NCBI GenBank assembly: GCA_964461035.1
Contig: CAYWRI010000003.1
Location: 1-64,000 of the forward strand
DNA from: CAYZNE01 sp964461035
GTDB lineage: Archaea; Nanobdellota; Nanobdellia; Woesearchaeales; CAYZNE01
DNA: 64,000 nucleotides
Reading direction: 5' to 3'
Below the pieces are notes generated by a model. The model ran no database searches and was not told the DNA's origin. It was given only the letters and a program-made list of their open reading frames with translations. Of this stretch, positions 27,462-35,541 are shown piece after piece. A program made the position numbers and the translations under genes. Every line of letters starts with the position of its first letter. Position 1 is the first letter of the stretch.

Positions 27462-27464
27462 TAA

Positions 27465-27683
27465 TTGATTAAAATGAAATATGATAAAATAAAAGCGATG
27501 TCAGAAGAAGAAAAAAATAATCTTATGACAGAACTAAAAATGAAACTACTAAAGCTTAATTTACAAGTGTCAACAGGAACAACTTTAAAGAAACCTAAAG
27601 AAATAAGAGAGATAAAGAAAGATATTGCGCGTATATTAACAACCTTCAATGAACAAAAAGGAGGCTTGAATACAAAAACTTAA
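27465..27683 (+). CDS. rpl29: Ribosomal protein uL29
   Basis: A uL29 of 69-72 residues, a helical hairpin (IKAMSEEEKNNLMTELKMKL then IREIKKDIARILT). Two starts are possible: TTG 27465, ideally spaced from AAGGAG, or ATG 27474, which gives the more usual N-terminus. The Shine-Dalgarno distance favours TTG. Confidence 0.9.
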   Translation: MIKMKYDKIKAMSEEEKNNLMTELKMKLLKLNLQVSTGTTLKKPKEIREIKKDIARILTTFNEQKGGLNTKT

Positions 27684-27690
27684 AAACAAA

Positions 27691-28005
27691 ATGGCGGAAA
27701 TATGCCCAACCTGTGGCTTACCTAAAGAATTATGTGTTTGCGAAGCTATCGCAAAAGAGAGTCAATCCATAGTTGTGAGTGTTGTCAAAAAGAAGTTTGG
27801 TAAAAAACACACTCTTGTTGAAGGATTAAGTGTTGCGGATTTAAATCTTAAGGATTTAACCAAAGACCTAAAAGGAAAATTTGCTTGTGGAGGCACAGTG
27901 AAAAAAGGAGTTATTGACCTTCAGGGAAATCATTCCAAGCAAATAAAAGTTGTCCTTATCGAAATGGGGTTTAACGCAGACTCCATAAACATAATAAGAA
28001 AGTAA
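27691..28005 (+). CDS. eif1: Translation initiation factor aIF1 (SUI1)
   Basis: A 104-residue SUI1 protein that monitors start-codon selection on the small subunit. It has a Cys-rich N-terminus (CPTCGLPKELCVC, likely zinc-binding) and the SUI1 core VKKKFGKKHTLVEGL, then LKGKFACGGTVKKG and LQGNHSKQIKVVL. Its place after uL29 is typical of archaeal operons. Confidence 0.95.
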   Translation: MAEICPTCGLPKELCVCEAIAKESQSIVVSVVKKKFGKKHTLVEGLSVADLNLKDLTKDLKGKFACGGTVKKGVIDLQGNHSKQIKVVLIEMGFNADSINIIRK

Positions 28006-28018
28006 GTAAACACTCAAA

Positions 28019-28261
28019 ATGTATAACGAGTTCATCGGTTTTACCCTTGAAGTTGCTGATTCAAAAAACAGTTCACTCATAGGGAAAAAAGGTAAAATAA
28101 TAGATGAGACCAAGTACCTCATAATAATTGAGCAAGCTAATGACAATATTGTTAAGATTTTGAAATCAGGAACAACATTTATTATAAATGAAAAAAAAGT
28201 TAATGGTGACAAAATAATTAAGCGACCTGAAGATCGCATCAAACTTATTAAAAAATATTAG
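28019..28261 (+). CDS. rnp1: RNase P protein component 1 (Rpp29/Pop4)
   Basis: An 80-residue Sm-like barrel protein of archaeal RNase P, which trims the 5' end of tRNA precursors. FIGFTLEVADSKNSSLIGKKGKIIDETKYLIII is the family core (read here in parts), ending with an RPEDRIKL motif. It is short but complete. Its presence implies an RNase P RNA elsewhere in the genome; none was identified here. Confidence 0.9.
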   Translation: MYNEFIGFTLEVADSKNSSLIGKKGKIIDETKYLIIIEQANDNIVKILKSGTTFIINEKKVNGDKIIKRPEDRIKLIKKY

Positions 28262-28271
28262 GGTAAATAAT

Positions 28272-28619
28272 ATGAAAAATTCAATTGGAATTCAAGTGAA
28301 AAATAAACCAAAAACAAAATGTGATGATGTTAATTGTCCATTTCATGGAACTGTAAGTTTACATGGTAGAATATTCACTGGAAAAGTTACAAGTGATAAA
28401 ATGCATAAAACTGTTACTGTTTTTTGGGAAAGAAGAGTGTTTGTTCCAAAATATGAAAGATATGACCGAAAATTTTCAAAAATAAAAGCACATAATCCTG
28501 AATGTATTAATGCTAAAACAGGAGATATAGTTAGAATTGCTGAAACAAAACCTTTGTCTAAAACAAAGAATTTTGTTGTAATAGAAATTTTAAATAGTAA
28601 TGAGGCGACAAAACAATGA
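28272..28619 (+). CDS. rps17: Ribosomal protein uS17
   Basis: A 115-residue archaeal-type uS17, an OB-fold primary 16S rRNA-binding protein. The N-terminus has CDDVNCPFHG, the core GRIFTGKVTSDKMHKTVTV and the closing ETKPLSKTKNFVVIEIL. ATGA overlap with uL14 indicates coupled translation. Confidence 0.95.
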   Translation: MKNSIGIQVKNKPKTKCDDVNCPFHGTVSLHGRIFTGKVTSDKMHKTVTVFWERRVFVPKYERYDRKFSKIKAHNPECINAKTGDIVRIAETKPLSKTKNFVVIEILNSNEATKQ

Positions 28620-29017
28620 AAGCTGTAGCTGCACATATAACCCGTGCATTGAATGTTGGTTCACAATTACAAACTTGTGATAATTCAGGTGCTAAATCAC
28701 TTAAAATAACAGGTGTAAAAAGATCCAAAACTGTTAAAGGAAGACTTCCTGCAGCAGGAGTTGGAATGATGGTAACTGCAGCTGTTAAAAAAGGTAAACC
28801 TGATATGAGAAAAAAAGTTGTCTTTGCAGTTATTGTAAGACAAAGACGAGAATATAGACGACCTAATGGTCTTAGAGTTAAATTTGAAAATAATGCGGCA
28901 GTAGTATGTAAAGATGAAAAAGGCAATCCTAAAGGAACAATATTCAAAGGACCAATTGCTAAAGAAGCTTGTACTAAATGGCCAGGAATAGCAAAAGTAG
29001 CAAGCATTATTGTTTAA
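28616..29017 (+). CDS. rpl14: Ribosomal protein uL14
   Basis: A 133-residue uL14 located at the subunit interface. GSQLQTCDNSGAKSLKITGV and VVFAVIVRQRREYRRPNG are diagnostic, with the C-terminal KEACTKWPGIAKVASIIV typical of archaea. It overlaps uS17 by 4 nt. Confidence 0.95.
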   Translation: MKAVAAHITRALNVGSQLQTCDNSGAKSLKITGVKRSKTVKGRLPAAGVGMMVTAAVKKGKPDMRKKVVFAVIVRQRREYRRPNGLRVKFENNAAVVCKDEKGNPKGTIFKGPIAKEACTKWPGIAKVASIIV

Positions 29018-29032
29018 AATATAGGTGTTCAA

Positions 29033-29497
29033 ATGAAAACAAAATTTTCAACTTCATGGAATTCAAGCAAGCAACCTCGAAAGCAGAGAAAGTATAGATA
29101 TAATGCTCCGCTTCATATTAGAGGGAAGTTTCTTGCAGCACATTTATCTCCCGAGTTAAGAAAAAAATATGCTCTTAGATCATTGAGAGTTAGAAAAGGA
29201 GATAAAGTTAAAGTGATGAGAGGCGCTTACAAGGGAAGAGAAGAAAAAGTTGAAATAGTTAATGTTAAACGTGAAAAAGTTTATTTGGAAAAGTTAACTT
29301 TGGTTCGTGTTGATGGTAATACTGCAAAAATTCCTTTAAATGCATCAAATTTAATGATCATAGAACTTGAGCTTTCAGATAAGTTAAGAAAAAAGAAATT
29401 AGAATCATCTAATTCAACAACTCCTAAATTAAAATTGGAAAAATCAAAAGAGATAAAAAAAGAATCAATTAAAAAGAAACAAAATGAGGAATTATAA
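29033..29497 (+). CDS. rpl24: Ribosomal protein uL24
   Basis: A 154-residue uL24 with a KOW motif (VRKGDKVKVMRGAYKGREEK). It follows the archaeal N-terminus KFSTSWNSSKQPRKQRKY. The last 35 or so residues are a Lys/Ser/Glu tail. It overlaps the eS4 gene by 1 nt (TAATG). GGTG lies upstream of the ATG. Confidence 0.95.
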   Translation: MKTKFSTSWNSSKQPRKQRKYRYNAPLHIRGKFLAAHLSPELRKKYALRSLRVRKGDKVKVMRGAYKGREEKVEIVNVKREKVYLEKLTLVRVDGNTAKIPLNASNLMIIELELSDKLRKKKLESSNSTTPKLKLEKSKEIKKESIKKKQNEEL

Positions 29498-30195
29498 TGA
29501 CTAAATCACACCTTAAAAGATTATTTGCACCAAAAACTTGGAAGTTGAATAGAAAAACGATTACATTTATTCTTCGACCTAATCCGGGCGCTCATAAGAT
29601 GCAACTTGCAGAAACTTTAAACATGTTTATTATTGAATCTGGAAAAGCTTCAAATAAAAAAGAAGTAAATTATATTTTGAATAATCATCAGGTTATTGTC
29701 GATGGAAAACAAAGAAAAGATAGAGCATTCAGTGTTGGTCTTTTTGATTTAATTTCCTATCCAGAACTTAATGAAACTTATACTTTAGTAATGAATAAAT
29801 TAGGTAAACTTCAAATTGTAAAAGTTGATTCTGCTTTGAATTCAAGAATAGTATCAATTAAATCAAAGAAAAAAATTCGTGGTAATAAACTTCAAGTTTT
29901 TACGAAATGTGGAAGAACTTTACTTACTGAAGATAAATTTGATAAAGATTATTCGGTTGGTGATAGCTTAAGAATAGAACTTCCAACTCAAAAAGTATTA
30001 GCTCATGTTAAATTTGAAAAAGGTGCTGAAGTTTTTACTTTTGCAGGTTCACATAAAGGAATAAGTGCAGTTATTCAAAAAATAGAAAACACTAGAATAT
30101 TTTGTAAATTCAAAGAAATTGAATTTGAAACAAATAATTATAGCATTATAGTTATAGATGACAAAATGAAAAAATTATTACAAACAATTGATTAA
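29497..30195 (+). CDS. rps4e: Ribosomal protein eS4
   Basis: A 232-residue eS4, specific to archaea and eukaryotes. HLKRLFAPKTWKLNRK opens the protein, RPNPGAHKMQLAETL follows, with an S4-like RNA-binding region and a central eS4 domain. Its start overlaps the uL24 stop, indicating reinitiation-type coupling. Confidence 0.95.
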   Translation: MTKSHLKRLFAPKTWKLNRKTITFILRPNPGAHKMQLAETLNMFIIESGKASNKKEVNYILNNHQVIVDGKQRKDRAFSVGLFDLISYPELNETYTLVMNKLGKLQIVKVDSALNSRIVSIKSKKKIRGNKLQVFTKCGRTLLTEDKFDKDYSVGDSLRIELPTQKVLAHVKFEKGAEVFTFAGSHKGISAVIQKIENTRIFCKFKEIEFETNNYSIIVIDDKMKKLLQTID

Positions 30196-30197
30196 AA

Positions 30198-30737
30198 ATG
30201 GTTCATAATATGAAAACAATAACTGTGGGAAAATTAACTTTGAACATAGGTGCAGGTAAAGAACAGAAAAATCTTGATAAAGCAATCAAAGTAATTCAAG
30301 ATATAACTAAAATGACTCCTGTTAAAACAACATCCACTAAAAGAATTGCGGGATGGGGTATAAGACTTGGTCTTCCTATTGGTTGTAAATTAACTTTAAG
30401 AAAAACTCAAATTCCAGAATTACTTAAGAGATTACTTGTCTCAAAAGATAATGTACTTTCAGCTAAATGCTTTGATAACAATGGAAATATTTCATTTGGA
30501 ATTCCCGAATATATTGATATTCCTGGAACAAATTATGATCCTAAAATTGGAATAATGGGTTTACAAGCAAGTATCACGCTTGTAAGACCTGGGTTTAGAA
30601 TAAAATTAAGAAAACTCAATAAAACAAAAATTGGGAAAACTCACAGAATTAGTAAAAAAGATGCTATTGACTTCATGAAACTTAATTATAATGTTAAGAT
30701 AAAAGAAGAAGTAGAAGCTGAAGAGGATGATGATTAA
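30198..30737 (+). CDS. rpl5: Ribosomal protein uL5
   Basis: A 179-residue 5S-rRNA-binding protein. Its signatures are VGKLTLNIGAGKEQKNLDKA, the segment GIRLGLPIGCKLTLR and GIMGLQASITLVRPGFRI. An alternative start at the in-frame ATG 30210 would drop four residues. The C-terminus has a short acidic tail (EEVEAEEDDD). Confidence 0.95.
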   Translation: MVHNMKTITVGKLTLNIGAGKEQKNLDKAIKVIQDITKMTPVKTTSTKRIAGWGIRLGLPIGCKLTLRKTQIPELLKRLLVSKDNVLSAKCFDNNGNISFGIPEYIDIPGTNYDPKIGIMGLQASITLVRPGFRIKLRKLNKTKIGKTHRISKKDAIDFMKLNYNVKIKEEVEAEEDDD

Positions 30738-30739
30738 AA

Positions 30740-30970
30740 ATGACAACTTCAGATCCAAAAAAAATGCTTAAGCAACTTGAAGGAAAACCGGGTAAAAAAA
30801 TAAAATACCTTAAGCATAATTTACCTAGAGAAAGAAAATTTGGAGAATCAGTTCATAAATGTAGTTTATGTGGAAGAACACATGCTCACATAAGTAAATA
30901 TGGCTTGAATCTTTGTAGACAATGCTTTAGGCTTAAAGCAACAAAATTAGGTTTTAAAAAATATAGTTAA
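30740..30970 (+). CDS. rps14: Ribosomal protein uS14 (zinc-binding form)
   Basis: A 76-residue uS14. The C-terminal half carries CSLCGRTHAHISKYGLNLC and RQCF, supplying four zinc ligands, so this is the zinc-ribbon form. The N-terminal 35 residues are a basic extension longer than in most archaea (about 55 residues in total). It starts 2 nt after uL5. Confidence 0.95.
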   Translation: MTTSDPKKMLKQLEGKPGKKIKYLKHNLPRERKFGESVHKCSLCGRTHAHISKYGLNLCRQCFRLKATKLGFKKYS

Positions 30971-30991
30971 GTCATGATTAGGTGTTAAAAA

Positions 30992-31384
30992 ATGAGTTTG
31001 AATGATCCGTTGGCAAATGTGCTGTCACATATAAAAAACTATGAAAATATTGGAAAGACCGAACTAGCGACAGCTAATAATTCCAAAGTTATAAGAAATA
31101 TATTAAAAATACTTCAAACAGAAGGATATATTGGAGACTTTGAAGTTATTGATGATGGGCGAGGAGGAGTTATTAAATTAAATCTTCTTGGTCGTATTAA
31201 CAAAATTGGTGTTGTAAAACCTCGGTTTGCTATTAAAAAAACAGACTTTGAAAAGTTTGAAAAAAGATTTTTACCCGCAAGAGGATTTGGTATAATTATA
31301 GTATCAACTTCAATGGGTATAATGACAAATGTTGCTGCAAAAAAATTAGGTATAGGTGGCAAATTACTTTGTTACTGCTATTAA
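30992..31384 (+). CDS. rps8: Ribosomal protein uS8
   Basis: A 130-residue uS8 with MSLNDPLANVLSHIKNYE at the start. The C-terminal ARGFGIIIVSTSMGIMTNVAA is the conserved helix-21-binding segment. AGGTG precedes the ATG by 6 nt. It sits in standard order between uS14 and uL6. Confidence 0.95.
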   Translation: MSLNDPLANVLSHIKNYENIGKTELATANNSKVIRNILKILQTEGYIGDFEVIDDGRGGVIKLNLLGRINKIGVVKPRFAIKKTDFEKFEKRFLPARGFGIIIVSTSMGIMTNVAAKKLGIGGKLLCYCY

Positions 31385-31391
31385 TGTATGA

Positions 31392-31943
31392 ATGAAAATG
31401 GTTATAAGATATTTTGAAAGAAAAATAGAAATTCCTGAAGGATGTAGTGTTGTAATAGATAATGCACTTATAAAAATTACAAGCCCAAAAGGAAATGTAC
31501 AGAAAGATATGAAAAATAAATTAGTAAAATCTGAAGTTACTAAAGATTCTGTTTTACTTTATGCTGAAAAAAATACAAAAACTTTCAAAAAATTAGTTTT
31601 CACTTTTTCATCACACTTAAAGAATATGTTAACTGGTCTTGTTGAAGGTCATAAATATGTGTTAAAAATATGCTCAGGACATTTTCCAATGTCTGTCGCA
31701 GTAAAAGGAAATAAGTTTGAAGTGAAGAATTTTATAGGGGAAAATAAACCTCGTATATTAAAACTTCATGAAGGTGTTAGTGTTAAAATGAATGGTACTG
31801 AAATTGTTGTTGAAAGTATAGATAAAGAATTGGCAGGTCAGACTGCTGCAAGTATCGAACAGTTAACCAGAAGACCTGGATTTGATCGTAGGATATTCCA
31901 AGATGGAATATATATAACAGAAAAAGATGGTAAGAAAATTTAA
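31392..31943 (+). CDS. rpl6: Ribosomal protein uL6
   Basis: A 183-residue uL6 with two related beta-sheet domains. The archaeal features are KITSPKGNVQKDM, a central GLVEGHKYVLKI and the end SIEQLTRRPGFDRRIFQDGIY. It sits at the base of the L7/L12 stalk region. A second in-frame ATG two codons later is an equally possible start. Confidence 0.95.
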   Translation: MKMVIRYFERKIEIPEGCSVVIDNALIKITSPKGNVQKDMKNKLVKSEVTKDSVLLYAEKNTKTFKKLVFTFSSHLKNMLTGLVEGHKYVLKICSGHFPMSVAVKGNKFEVKNFIGENKPRILKLHEGVSVKMNGTEIVVESIDKELAGQTAASIEQLTRRPGFDRRIFQDGIYITEKDGKKI

Positions 31944-31954
31944 TTATAGTTAAA

Positions 31955-32596
31955 ATGGCAGACAAAAAAACATTACTGGATTTAAAGAAGAAAATGAAGG
32001 CTAAACGACCTACATTTATTAGAAGCAGTGCTAAAATTAAAAAGCGTGTTTCTTGTTCTGGTTGGAGACGACCCAAAGGTCTGCAAAATAAAATGAGACT
32101 AAAGAAGAGAGGATATCATAGATGTGTTGATACAGGGTATGGAACTCCTAATGAAATTCGTCATGTTGATTTGAAAACGGGTTTACTTTCAATAGTTGTT
32201 TCAAGTAAAAAGGATATTGAAAAAATAGATTCAAAAACTCATGCGGTTATTTTATCTTCCAAACTTGGAATAAAAAAGAAACAAGAATTAATAAAAATTG
32301 TTGAAGAGAAAAAACTTGTACTTGTTCAAGGTCTTGACAAAATTAAAAATTCGGTTGATAAAGCTTTGAAAACAAAGGAACAAAAAAAGAAAGAACAGTT
32401 GAATAGAAAAAAATCAAAAGAAACTAAACAGAAAAAAGCTTCAGAAGAAAAAAAGAAAAAAGAAAAGAAAAAAGAAGAAGAATCTAAGAAAGGTTCTGAA
32501 GATTTAGATACTTTAGCTAATGATATAAAAGAAGAATCTGATGAGCAAAAAAGTGCTAAAAAAGTATTTACAAAAAAAGATGCTAATAATTTTTAA
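31955..32596 (+). CDS. rpl32e: Ribosomal protein eL32 with charged tail
   Basis: A 213-residue eL32. The core matches the family (KKKMKAKRPTFIRSSAKIK, then WRRPKGLQNKMRLKKRGY and GYGTPNEIRHVDLKTG). Residues from about 140 on are a Lys/Glu/Ser-rich tail of more than 70 residues, likely disordered. Typical archaeal eL32 is about 130 residues. Confidence 0.95.
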   Translation: MADKKTLLDLKKKMKAKRPTFIRSSAKIKKRVSCSGWRRPKGLQNKMRLKKRGYHRCVDTGYGTPNEIRHVDLKTGLLSIVVSSKKDIEKIDSKTHAVILSSKLGIKKKQELIKIVEEKKLVLVQGLDKIKNSVDKALKTKEQKKKEQLNRKKSKETKQKKASEEKKKKEKKKEEESKKGSEDLDTLANDIKEESDEQKSAKKVFTKKDANNF

Positions 32597-32624
32597 AAAA
32601 ATTTAATAATAAGTGATAATTAAA

Positions 32625-33083
32625 ATGAAACTCGATTTACAAAAAAGACTAGCGGCAAGGATTTTTAAGTCCTCGAAGAACAGAGTTAGATTTGAGACTG
32701 ATGTTCTTGATGAAATTAAAGAAGGACTTACTAAATCAGATATGCGTGGAATGATTAATAGAGGTCTTGTATCTTTAAATCCAAAAAAAGGAATTAGTAG
32801 AGTAAGAGCTAGAAAAAGAGCTGAGCAAAAAGCAAAAGGGTTAAGAAAAGGTCCAGGAAAAAGAAAAGGTACAAAAAATGCTAGACAACCCGATAAAGAA
32901 ACTTGGATGAATAAAATAAGATTACAAAGACAATTCCTTAAAGAGTTATATGATAAAAAATATTTATCTACAGCTATTTATAGAAATCTTTACATGAAAT
33001 CAAAAGGCGGATTTTTTAGAAATAAAAGACATATTAAAGTTTATATAGATGATAATAATCTTTCATTGAAAAAAGCTAAATAA
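32625..33083 (+). CDS. rpl19e: Ribosomal protein eL19
   Basis: A 152-residue eL19, a long-helix protein that contacts the small subunit. MKLDLQKRLAARIFK, a DIRGMINRG-like DMRGMINRGLVSLNPKKG and the basic GLRKGPGKRKGTKNA are diagnostic. ATG 32625 is chosen over an upstream in-frame GTG at 32613 because it gives the conserved N-terminus. Confidence 0.95.
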   Translation: MKLDLQKRLAARIFKSSKNRVRFETDVLDEIKEGLTKSDMRGMINRGLVSLNPKKGISRVRARKRAEQKAKGLRKGPGKRKGTKNARQPDKETWMNKIRLQRQFLKELYDKKYLSTAIYRNLYMKSKGGFFRNKRHIKVYIDDNNLSLKKAK

Positions 33084-33096
33084 CTGGTGAATTATA

Positions 33097-33597
33097 ATGA
33101 GACGAAGTGTTCCAACAATACCCTTAAGACGGAAAAGAGAAAATAAAACAAACTATAGAAAAAGATTTGCTTATCTTAAATCTGGAAAAAATAGACTTGT
33201 TATTAGATTAAGTAATAAATATTTAACACTTCAAATTGTGAATTATACCCCTGCGGGTGACACAATTATAAAGTCTTGTGTATCAAAAGAATTACAAAAA
33301 TTAGGTTGGACTAGTTCTTGTAATAATTTACCTGCAGCATATCTTACCGGTTTATTATTAGCGCATAAAATGAATTCAGAAGAAAACAAAGTATGTATTG
33401 TTGATTTAGGTCTGAGAAATCCTAAAAGTGGAAATAGCAAAATTTATGCCGCATTAAGAGGTGCTCTTGAAGGAGGATTAGATTTGCCTGTTGATACAAA
33501 AATTTTTCCAAGTGATGATTCAATAATTGGAAAGCACATAAGTGAAGACTTAGCAAAGTCTGTTGAAGATATAAAGAAAAAAATTCAAATAATTTAA
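33097..33597 (+). CDS. rpl18: Ribosomal protein uL18
   Basis: A 166-residue archaeal uL18 that binds 5S rRNA with uL5. It has RRKRENKTNYRKRFAYLKSG, the strand KNRLVIRLSNKYLTLQIV and GGLDLPVDTKIFPSDDSI. It is of the archaeal/eukaryotic long form. It directly precedes uS5. Confidence 0.95.
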   Translation: MRRSVPTIPLRRKRENKTNYRKRFAYLKSGKNRLVIRLSNKYLTLQIVNYTPAGDTIIKSCVSKELQKLGWTSSCNNLPAAYLTGLLLAHKMNSEENKVCIVDLGLRNPKSGNSKIYAALRGALEGGLDLPVDTKIFPSDDSIIGKHISEDLAKSVEDIKKKIQII

Positions 33598-33615
33598 TGA
33601 TTAAGGTAAAGCAAA

Positions 33616-34527
33616 ATGTCTCCTAAACAAAAAAAACCAAATTCAAAAACAAAATCGGATCTTAAACCTAGAAGAGATAATAATAGGAAAGATAAAAGAT
33701 TTTCTAATAAAAGAAAAGATCTTAAACCTAAAGTGTCCAAAAAACAATTAATGGATGCGTGGATTCCTAAAACAGAAATTGGAAAAAAAGTAAAATCAAA
33801 AGATATCATAGATATAGATACAATTCTTAATTCAGGAATTAATATACTTGAACCAGAAATCGTAGATTTTTTAATTGAGTTAGAAGATGAACTTCTTCTT
33901 GTTGGTCAATCCAAAGGTAAATTTGGTGGTGGTCAGAGAAGAGTTTTTAGACAAACTCAAAAGAAAACCAGAGAAGGTAATAAACCAAAATTTTCAACTG
34001 TTTGTGTAGTTGGAGATAAAGATGGTCATGTTGGTGTTGGGTTTGGTAAAGCAAAAGAAACTGTTCCTGCAAGAGAAAAAGCAAAAAGACAAGCAAAACT
34101 AAGCATATTCAAAATAAGAAGAGGATGCGGAAGTTGGGAGTGTAATTGTGGTGAACCTCACACAGTTCCTTTTGCAGTTGAAGGAAAATGTGGTTCAGTA
34201 ATTGTTAGATTAATGCCTGCACCAAAAGGTAAGGGTTTATGTGTTGAATCAGAAGTCGCAAAAATACTTGCATTTGCAGGTATAAAAGATGTTTGGTCAA
34301 AAACTTTTGGTCAAACAAAAAATCGTCTTAATTTATTCAAAGCAACCGTTGAAGCATTAAAAAAATTATCTTCAACAAAAGTTAGACCATTAGATATAGC
34401 TAATTGTTCTATAATTGATTATTCTTTAATCAAAAAAGAAAGACAAGAAACAGGTATTGAAGAAAAAAAAGAAATTTTAGAAGAGCCAATACTTAATGTT
34501 GAAGAAATAGAAGATGTTGATAGATAG
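33616..34527 (+). CDS. rps5: Ribosomal protein uS5 with long basic N-terminal extension
   Basis: A 303-residue uS5. The first 45 residues are nearly all Lys, Arg, Asn and Asp. The conserved part starts at about 48 with DAWIPKTEIGKKVKSKDI and includes GDKDGHVGVGFGKAKETVPA and GCGSWECNCGEPHTVPF, whose Cys cluster is typical of archaea. About 30 acidic residues end the protein. Archaeal uS5 is usually 210-240 residues. Confidence 0.95.
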   Translation: MSPKQKKPNSKTKSDLKPRRDNNRKDKRFSNKRKDLKPKVSKKQLMDAWIPKTEIGKKVKSKDIIDIDTILNSGINILEPEIVDFLIELEDELLLVGQSKGKFGGGQRRVFRQTQKKTREGNKPKFSTVCVVGDKDGHVGVGFGKAKETVPAREKAKRQAKLSIFKIRRGCGSWECNCGEPHTVPFAVEGKCGSVIVRLMPAPKGKGLCVESEVAKILAFAGIKDVWSKTFGQTKNRLNLFKATVEALKKLSSTKVRPLDIANCSIIDYSLIKKERQETGIEEKKEILEEPILNVEEIEDVDR

Positions 34528-34534
34528 GTGTAAA

Positions 34535-34939
34535 ATGTCAGAAGAAACTAATAATAAAAAATCTGTAAACGAGAAAATTGCAATTATACTTATTCGAGGA
34601 AGAATAGGTATGAGACATGATATGCGCATGACTGCAGATTTACTTAAATTAATAAAAAAGAATACTTGTGTAGTTCTTGAAAATACTCTTCCGAATAAGG
34701 GCATGGTTGAAAAAATTAAAGATTATGCAACTTATGGACTTTTAGATGATTCAACTCACAAATTACTTATCAGTAAAAGAGCACAGAAAGATAAAGAAGG
34801 TAAAGTTTTAAACATTTTTAAACTTCATCCTCCTAGAGGCGGATTTGAAAGAAAAGGAACAAAACAGCCTTTTTCCAATGGTGGTGCTTTAGGTAATAGA
34901 AAAGATAAAATAAACTTACTTATACAAAGAATGATTTAG
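34535..34939 (+). CDS. rpl30: Ribosomal protein uL30
   Basis: A 134-residue uL30 of archaeal length. KIAIILIRGRIGMRHDMRMT is the conserved strand-helix start, with NTCVVLENTLPNKGM and FKLHPPRGGFERKGTKQPF. ATG 34535 is chosen because AGGTG lies 5-9 nt upstream; the longer frame from 34514 would lie inside uS5. Confidence 0.95.
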   Translation: MSEETNNKKSVNEKIAIILIRGRIGMRHDMRMTADLLKLIKKNTCVVLENTLPNKGMVEKIKDYATYGLLDDSTHKLLISKRAQKDKEGKVLNIFKLHPPRGGFERKGTKQPFSNGGALGNRKDKINLLIQRMI

Positions 34940-34949
34940 GTTGATTATT

Positions 34950-35420
34950 ATGGTAAATTTTAAAAGAAAAAAGAATACACGGCAAAGAGGAACACACACT
35001 CATGGCTGCGGCTCTAAAAAGAAACGAAGAGGAGCGGGTAATCGTGGTGGACGAGGAGATGCAGGTTCAGGTAAAAGAGGAGATGCAAAAAAACCTAGTT
35101 ACTGGGCCATAAAAAATAGATTTGGTAAAAACGGATTCACTTCAAAATCTAAACTAGTAATCAATCAAATAAATTTAGTTGAATTACAATCTGCAGTAGA
35201 AACTTATATTAAACAAGGCAAAGCTGAACTAAAAGCAGATACTTATATTGTTAATCTTAAAGATATAAAAAGAAATAAATTACTCGGAACTGGAAAATTA
35301 TACAAGAAATTTGAAATAACAACAGAATACGCATCAGAAACCGCAGTAAAAAAAGTGCAAGAAGCAGGTGGTAAAGTAATTTTACTTAAATCCTCAGTTG
35401 CAAATGAATTAGAGAAATAG
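34950..35420 (+). CDS. rpl15: Ribosomal protein uL15
   Basis: A 156-residue uL15. RQRGTHTHGCGSKKKRRGAG is the archaeal N-terminal loop, followed by RGDAKKPSYWAIKNRFGKNG and a C-terminal KLLGTGKLYKKFEI domain. The ATG at 34950 is preferred over TTG 34941. It is the last ribosomal gene of the run, 121 nt before secY. Confidence 0.95.
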   Translation: MVNFKRKKNTRQRGTHTHGCGSKKKRRGAGNRGGRGDAGSGKRGDAKKPSYWAIKNRFGKNGFTSKSKLVINQINLVELQSAVETYIKQGKAELKADTYIVNLKDIKRNKLLGTGKLYKKFEITTEYASETAVKKVQEAGGKVILLKSSVANELEK

Positions 35421-35510
35421 TTCAAAGTTATTTACTTTTATTGTTTTACTTTTATCATTTTTATTGATAGTTTAGTATTACATTATGTTATGTGACTATT
35501 TCTCAAAAAA

Positions 35511-35518
35511 TATTTAAA
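35511..35518 (+). promoter_or_regulatory. TATA box of secY
   Basis: TATTTAAA at 35511-35518 stands 24-31 nt before the secY ATG. secY therefore has its own promoter giving a leaderless mRNA, besides possible read-through from the ribosomal operon. T-rich sequence between 35440 and 35475 could terminate the upstream transcript. Confidence 0.55.
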
Positions 35519-35541
35519 TGTTTTTAATAATGTGATGTTTT

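Noticed and set aside
27196..27649. Open frames on both strands across the uS3 tail and uL29
   Set aside because: These are shadows of Lys/Ser-rich codons in the tail; they have no start signals and show low-complexity composition.
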